A stretch of DNA of 11,498 bases, from NCBI GenBank assembly GCA_903922745.1, contig CAIXVA010000183.1, positions 1-11,498 on the forward strand, given 5' to 3'. Made by a program: the position numbers and the translations under genes. This DNA comes from an uncultured Actinomycetes bacterium (GTDB lineage: Bacteria; Actinomycetota; Actinomycetes; Nanopelagicales; Nanopelagicaceae). Shown here one piece after another: positions 7,815-11,498 of this stretch (positions are counted from its first letter, which is position 1; the number at the start of each line of letters is the position of its first letter). Below the pieces are notes generated by a model. That model was given only the letters and a program-made list of their open reading frames with translations. It was not told where the DNA came from and ran no database searches.

Positions 7815-9691
7815 TGCCCTGCTTTACGCGCGGCCTTAATCTGTTCGATGTCCGCGTCCGTGGCAAGGGCGGCAACGAAGGCTTCTTGTGGAACTTCAAC
7901 ACGTCCCACCATCTTCATGCGCTTCTTACCCTCTTTTTGCTTTTCTAACAGCTTGCGCTTACGTGAAATATCTCCACCGTAACACTTAGCCAAAACATCT
8001 TTACGGATCGCGCGAATACTTTCGCGAGCAATAATGCGAGCACCGATTGCTGCCTGAATTGGAACTTCAAACTGTTGACGCGGGATTAATTCGCGCAATT
8101 TACCGGTCATCATTACGCCATATGCGTATGCCTTGTCACGGTGAACAATTGCGCTAAATGCATCAACTGCTTCTCCCTGCAACAAGATATCGACCTTAAC
8201 CAAGTTACCTTCGGCTTCGCCCTTTTCTTCGTAATCTAAAGATGCATAACCCTTTGTGCGGCTCTTAAGTTGATCAAAGAAATCGAAAACAATTTCAGCC
8301 AATGGCAGGTCATATCTGATTTCAACGCGATCTTCTGAAATGTAATCCATGCCTAACAAGACACCGCGGCGATCTTGGCATAGCTCCATGATTGTTCCGA
8401 TGTAATCCGATGGGGCCAAAATTGTTGATTTAACAATAGGTTCAAAGACTGAAGCTACTTTTCCGTCAGGAAACTCTGATGGATTTGTTACGCGCACTGA
8501 TTTTCCATCATCTAGCGTTACGTTGTAGACAACGTTTGGTGCGGTAGAAATAAGGTTTAACTTGTGTTCGCGCTCTAAGCGTTCGCGCACGATTTCCATG
8601 TGAAGCAGTCCTAAGAAGCCACAACGGAAACCAAAACCAAGTGCGGCAGAGCTTTCAGGCTCGTACACAAGGGCGGCATCATTTAATTGCAACTTATCTA
8701 ACGCTTCGCGAAGGATTGGAAAATCAGCACCATCTAATGGGAACAGACCAGAGAACACCATTGGCTTGGGATCTTTATAGCCAGCAAGGGCAGACTTTGT
8801 AGGGTTGTTGTAGGTCGTAATTGTGTCGCCCACACGAGACTGACGAACATCTTTTACGCCTGTAATTAAATACCCTACTTCGCCAACTCCAAGACCCTTG
8901 CCTGCAAGTGGTTCAGGTGAAATAACTCCAACTTCAAGTGCTTCGTGACGCACTCCAGTTGAAAACATTTGAATTTGTTCGCGTGGTGACAAGTGACCGT
9001 CAACAACACGAACATAGGTAACAACTCCGCGATAGGCGTCATAGACAGAGTCAAAGATCAATGCGCGTGCTGGTGCTTTTGGATCTCCGACAGGTGCCGG
9101 GATCTGAGCAACAATTTGGTCTAATAATTCGGCAACGCCATCGCCTGTTTTTCCTGAAACACGTAAGCAATCTTCAGGCTGGCAACCAATCAAACGTGCA
9201 AGCTCTGCTGCAAACTTTTCAGGTTGTGCGTTGGGTAAATCAATTTTATTAAGCACAGGAATAATTGTTAAGTTATTTTCCATTGCAAGATAAAGGTTTG
9301 CAAGAGTTTGGGCTTCAATACCTTGCGCGCAATCAACAAGCAGCACGGCACCTTCGCATGCTGCTAGCGAGCGCGATACTTCGTAAGTAAAGTCAACGTG
9401 ACCGGGTGTATCGATCATGTTGAGGATGTATTCGCCGCCATCGATACCTGAACGCCATGGCAAACGAACTGCTTGAGATTTAATGGTGATTCCGCGTTCG
9501 CGTTCGATATCCATTCGATCTAGATATTGCGCGCGCATATTGCGAGCTTCTACAACTTCGGTGATACCCAACATACGATCGGCAAGAGTTGATTTACCGT
9601 GATCAATGTGGGCAATGATGCAGAAGTTACGAATCTGCGCCGGATTAGTTGATGCTGGTTGCGGCGCCTTAGCAAGTGAAATTGCAGGCAT
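7811..9691 (-). CDS. lepA: Elongation factor 4 (LepA, back-translocating GTPase)
   Basis: A 626-residue translational GTPase that acts on ribosomes in unfavourable ionic conditions and in 30S biogenesis. The GTPase domain carries G1 AHIDHGKS (27-34), G2 RGIT (66-69), G3 DTPGH (94-98) and G4 NKID (148-151). EF-G-like domains II, III and V follow ([16 protein letters not shown] lies in the III/V region). The protein ends with the LepA-specific C-terminal domain, seen in [20 protein letters not shown]. It has about 20 extra residues before the GTPase core compared with E. coli LepA, as in other actinobacteria. The ATG at 9689-9691 is preceded by GAGG at an 8-nt distance (9700-9703). The gap to rpsT is 32 nt with no terminator, so read-through from rpsT is likely. 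The stop overlaps hemW by 4 nt. Confidence 0.98.
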   Translation of the reverse strand: MPAISLAKAPQPASTNPAQIRNFCIIAHIDHGKSTLADRMLGITEVVEARNMRAQYLDRMDIERERGITIKSQAVRLPWRSGIDGGEYILNMIDTPGHVDFTYEVSRSLAACEGAVLLVDCAQGIEAQTLANLYLAMENNLTIIPVLNKIDLPNAQPEKFAAELARLIGCQPEDCLRVSGKTGDGVAELLDQIVAQIPAPVGDPKAPARALIFDSVYDAYRGVVTYVRVVDGHLSPREQIQMFSTGVRHEALEVGVISPEPLAGKGLGVGEVGYLITGVKDVRQSRVGDTITTYNNPTKSALAGYKDPKPMVFSGLFPLDGADFPILREALDKLQLNDAALVYEPESSAALGFGFRCGFLGLLHMEIVRERLEREHKLNLISTAPNVVYNVTLDDGKSVRVTNPSEFPDGKVASVFEPIVKSTILAPSDYIGTIMELCQDRRGVLLGMDYISEDRVEIRYDLPLAEIVFDFFDQLKSRTKGYASLDYEEKGEAEGNLVKVDILLQGEAVDAFSAIVHRDKAYAYGVMMTGKLRELIPRQQFEVPIQAAIGARIIARESIRAIRKDVLAKCYGGDISRKRKLLEKQKEGKKRMKMVGRVEVPQEAFVAALATDADIEQIKAARKAGQ

Positions 9692-9723
9692 GAACCTAGC
9701 CTCGCTTTAAAGTAGTAAAAGGA

Positions 9724-9993
9724 TTAACGTGCGCCGGCTTTGGCAGCTGCCTTAGCCATTGAAGACTTCTTGTTTGCTGCTGAGTTCTTGTGAAGAACAC
9801 CCTTTTGAACTGCAACATCTAGTGACTGTGATGCAGTGCGAAGTTCTGTTGTGATTGCTGCGGCATCGCCAGCAGCTACAGCGTCGCGGAACTTACGTAC
9901 GGCTGTCTTGATAGATGAGCTCACAGACTTGTTACGAAGGCGTGCCTTCTCGTTGGTCTTGATGCGCTTGATCTGAGACTTGATATTTGCCAC
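9724..9993 (-). CDS. rpsT: 30S ribosomal protein S20 (bS20)
   Basis: An 89-residue, strongly basic, helical protein that binds 16S rRNA early in 30S assembly. The N-terminus [20 protein letters not shown] is the textbook S20 start, and the C-terminal [20 protein letters not shown] is also typical. Length matches the family (about 86-90). The start is GTG at 9991-9993, with GGAGAA 8 nt upstream (10002-10007). It is notable that E. coli rpsT also uses a non-ATG start (UUG), tied there to autogenous control. Whether the same applies here is unknown. The gene lies between RNase E/G and lepA on the same strand, and has its own candidate promoter in the upstream gap. Confidence 0.98.
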   Translation of the reverse strand: MANIKSQIKRIKTNEKARLRNKSVSSSIKTAVRKFRDAVAAGDAAAITTELRTASQSLDVAVQKGVLHKNSAANKKSSMAKAAAKAGAR

Positions 9994-10001
9994 GTGCGTA
10001 G

Positions 10002-10007
10002 TTCTCC
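10002..10007 (-). promoter_or_regulatory. Ribosome binding site of rpsT
   Basis: On the minus strand GGAGAA lies 8 nt before the GTG at 9991-9993. Its spacing supports the non-ATG start used for S20, whose protein N-terminus MANIKSQ matches the family exactly. Confidence 0.7.
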
Positions 10008-10035
10008 GAACTTTAGGTTTTTACGTTGAGGGGTA

Positions 10036-10064
10036 AGGGTACCCAAATGAGCCCTTATGCTCAA
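10036..10064 (-). promoter_or_regulatory. Candidate sigma-A promoter for rpsT (-lepA)
   Basis: Reading the minus strand, a -35-like TTGAGC (10059-10064) is separated by exactly 17 nt from a -10-like TACCCT (10036-10041), which fits the actinobacterial TAnnnT pattern. A start site about 7 nt further on would give a short leader of roughly 35-40 nt before the rpsT GTG. This is the largest intergenic space in the window and precedes a highly expressed ribosomal protein gene, so a promoter is expected. It overlaps the inverted repeat at 10042-10075. The assignment rests on motif and spacing only. Confidence 0.5.
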
Positions 10065-10075
10065 ATTGGGGGCTC
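10042..10075. repeat. Imperfect inverted repeat between RNase E/G gene and rpsT
   Basis: Two alternative pairings are visible. One is CCCAA (10042-10046) with TTGGG (10066-10070), enclosing TGAGC (10048-10052) and GCTCA (10059-10063) around a 6-nt loop, giving a 10-bp interrupted stem. The other is a perfect 6-bp GAGCCC (10049-10054) with GGGCTC (10070-10075). They share bases and cannot form together. The structure begins 4 nt after the RNase E/G stop codon and could stabilise or end that mRNA. No U-run follows on either strand, so a standard intrinsic terminator is not supported. It also overlaps the candidate rpsT promoter, so it could be an operator. Confidence 0.5.
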
Positions 10076-10078
10076 CTG

Positions 10079-11498
10079 TTAAGCGGTAATGACACCTGAT
10101 GAAGAGGCACGACGGCGCTTTCGGCCACCTGCCTTTACCTCGACCGCCGGAGCTGTTGGCTCTTCGGACTTGGAATCTTCATTAAGGGATTCATGGAATT
10201 CGTGAGCCGTCGCGTCCTTCTCATCAGCATCTTCATGCTGTGAAGAAGGTGTATCGATCTGAGGTGCTGGAGCCTTCATCTTTACCGGCTCCATATGAAT
10301 ATGAATTCCGCGTCCACTACATGAATCACATGTTGTTGAGAACGCCTCGATAAGCCCCTGACCAACACGCTTACGTGTCATCTGAACAAGACCAAGAGAA
10401 GTTACTTCGGCAACCTGGTGCTTTGTGCGGTCGCGACCAAGACATTCAACTAAGCGACGCAATACCGCTTCACGGTTTGATTCAAGAATCATATCGATGA
10501 AGTCGATAACAACGATTCCACCTAAGTCGCGAAGTCGAAGTTGGCGGGCGATTTCTTCTGCTGCTTCTAGGTTGTTCTTGGTAACAGTCTCTTCCAGGTT
10601 TCCACCCTTACCGATGAACTTTCCGGTGTTAACGTCAATAACAATCATTGCTTCTGTGCGATCGATAACAAGTGATCCACCTGACGGTAGATAAACCTTG
10701 CGATCAAATGCCTTTGCAAGTTGTTCTTCAACGCGGAAGTCAGCAAACAAGTCGCCGGTTCCGGTGTACTTTTCAATCTTCTGAGTTAACTCTGGTGCAA
10801 TAAAGCCAAGATAGTTTGTAACTTCATCCCACGCAGTAGATCCCTGAACAGTTAACTTGCGGAAATCTTCATTAAAGATATCGCGGATAACACGGACAGC
10901 AAGATCTGGCTCTTCATACAGAGCGGCAGGTGGATGGAAGTTAGCGTTCTGGCTCTTGGCATAGATGTCATCCCATTGCGCCTTAAGACGTGCAACATCA
11001 TTTGTTAGATCTTCTTCGCTAACGCCTTCAGCAGCGGTACGAACAATCACACCAGCTTCTTCAGGAATTAAGTTCTTTAAGATTGATTTCAAACGGCTGC
11101 GCTCTTCTTCAGGCAAACGCTTAGAGATGCCTGACATTCCGCCACCTGGAACATAGACAACGTAGCGTCCAGGCAATGAAATTTGGCTTGTGAGGCGTGC
11201 GCCCTTTTGGCCAATTGGATCCTTTGTTACCTGTACTAATACAGGCTGGCCTGTCTTTAATACTGTTTCAATTTTGCGTGGAGCTGACTCTGAAATTCCA
11301 GCAGCATCCCAATTAACTTCACCAGCGTAGAGAACAGCGTTACGTCCCTTACCAATGTCAACGAATGCAGCTTCCATTGAAGGAAGAACATTTTGTACGC
11401 GACCTAGATAAACGTTTCCAACGTAAGACTGATTGCTGTTTCGGTTAACGTAGTGCTCAACCATGACGCCATCTTCGATAACTGCGATCTGTGTGCGG
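10079..11498 (-). CDS. rne: Ribonuclease E/G, C-terminal part (5' end outside window)
   Basis: The frame stays open through the window edge. Upstream of the Met at 11464 it continues in frame with RTQIAVIEDGV, the expected residues before VEHYV, so that Met is internal and about 472 residues are visible. The protein is an endoribonuclease that processes rRNA and turns over mRNA. Counting from that Met, an S1 RNA-binding domain (YVGNVYLGRVQNVLPSMEAA, about 14-33) comes first. The DNase I-like catalytic core follows with the metal-binding aspartates in VIDVNTGKF (D277) and IVVIDFIDM (D321). The zinc-link cysteines are in TTCDSCSGRG (C379, C382). The last ~70 residues are a variable acidic stretch ending in a basic GGRKRRR patch, possibly for RNA or membrane contact. 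Rne and Rng cannot be separated firmly without the N-terminus. In most actinobacteria rplU-rpmA-obg follows, but here rpsT does. Confidence 0.94.
   Translation of the reverse strand, partial: RTQIAVIEDGVMVEHYVNRNSNQSYVGNVYLGRVQNVLPSMEAAFVDIGKGRNAVLYAGEVNWDAAGISESAPRKIETVLKTGQPVLVQVTKDPIGQKGARLTSQISLPGRYVVYVPGGGMSGISKRLPEEERSRLKSILKNLIPEEAGVIVRTAAEGVSEEDLTNDVARLKAQWDDIYAKSQNANFHPPAALYEEPDLAVRVIRDIFNEDFRKLTVQGSTAWDEVTNYLGFIAPELTQKIEKYTGTGDLFADFRVEEQLAKAFDRKVYLPSGGSLVIDRTEAMIVIDVNTGKFIGKGGNLEETVTKNNLEAAEEIARQLRLRDLGGIVVIDFIDMILESNREAVLRRLVECLGRDRTKHQVAEVTSLGLVQMTRKRVGQGLIEAFSTTCDSCSGRGIHIHMEPVKMKAPAPQIDTPSSQHEDADEKDATAHEFHESLNEDSKSEEPTAPAVEVKAGGRKRRRASSSGVITA

Noticed and set aside
7811..9723. 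Terminator or separate promoter between rpsT and lepA
   Set aside because: The 32-nt gap (9692-9723) contains only a short CTTTAAAG palindrome and the lepA ribosome binding site. No hairpin with a U-run and no spaced -35/-10 pair was convincing.
10042..10075. Intrinsic terminator after the RNase E/G gene
   Set aside because: A stem can form, but it is not followed by a U-run on the minus strand (the sequence after it is UACCCUUACCCC), nor by a T-run on the plus strand.
11462..11464. Methionine at 11464 as the true start of the RNase E/G protein
   Set aside because: The frame continues upstream to the window edge with RTQIAVIEDGV, which matches the conserved residues preceding VEHYV in RNase E/G, so the start lies outside.

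Overview
This window reads as one densely packed, co-directional stretch of housekeeping genes from an actinobacterium. Every convincing gene lies on the minus strand, so transcription runs from position 11498 down to 1. The order lepA, hemW, hrcA, dnaJ, rsmE, a HIT-family gene, phoH, ybeY, CNNM/CorC is the classic actinobacterial arrangement. Several proteins carry actinobacterial signatures: the PhoH sequence, the GVGPRTLG form of the CNNM motif, and an FAH-family gene paired with gltX. Base composition is moderate rather than GC-rich and the intergenic gaps are minimal. That points to a streamlined lineage, such as the freshwater acI group (Nanopelagicales), rather than Streptomyces or Mycobacterium. 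The lineage is inferred and was not tested by any search.

Layout in transcription order: the 3' part of an RNase E/G gene (10079-11498, cut by the window edge); an 85-bp gap with an inverted repeat and a good candidate promoter; rpsT (S20); lepA (EF4); hemW (heme chaperone, radical-SAM family); hrcA (heat-shock repressor, unusually short); dnaJ; rsmE; a HIT nucleotide hydrolase; phoH; ybeY; a CNNM/CorC membrane protein; an FAH-family enzyme; and the first 90 codons of gltX (1-272, cut by the window edge). Adjacent genes overlap by 1 or 4 nt, abut, or lie 4 to 32 nt apart. The 85-bp gap is the only intergenic space above 32 bp. No terminator with a U-tract, tRNA, rRNA, CRISPR, insertion sequence or phage gene was seen.

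The genes serve RNA and protein quality control: ribosome assembly and translation (S20, EF4, RsmE, YbeY, GltX), RNA processing (RNase E/G, YbeY, PhoH), protein folding and its control (DnaJ, HrcA), plus heme handling, ion transport and a small metabolic hydrolase or decarboxylase.

I found no undescribed defence, mobile or biosynthetic system. The best leads are an HrcA that appears to lack its central inserted domain and part of its GAF-like core, a non-standard junction that puts RNase E/G directly upstream of rpsT, and a promoter for rpsT embedded in an inverted repeat.
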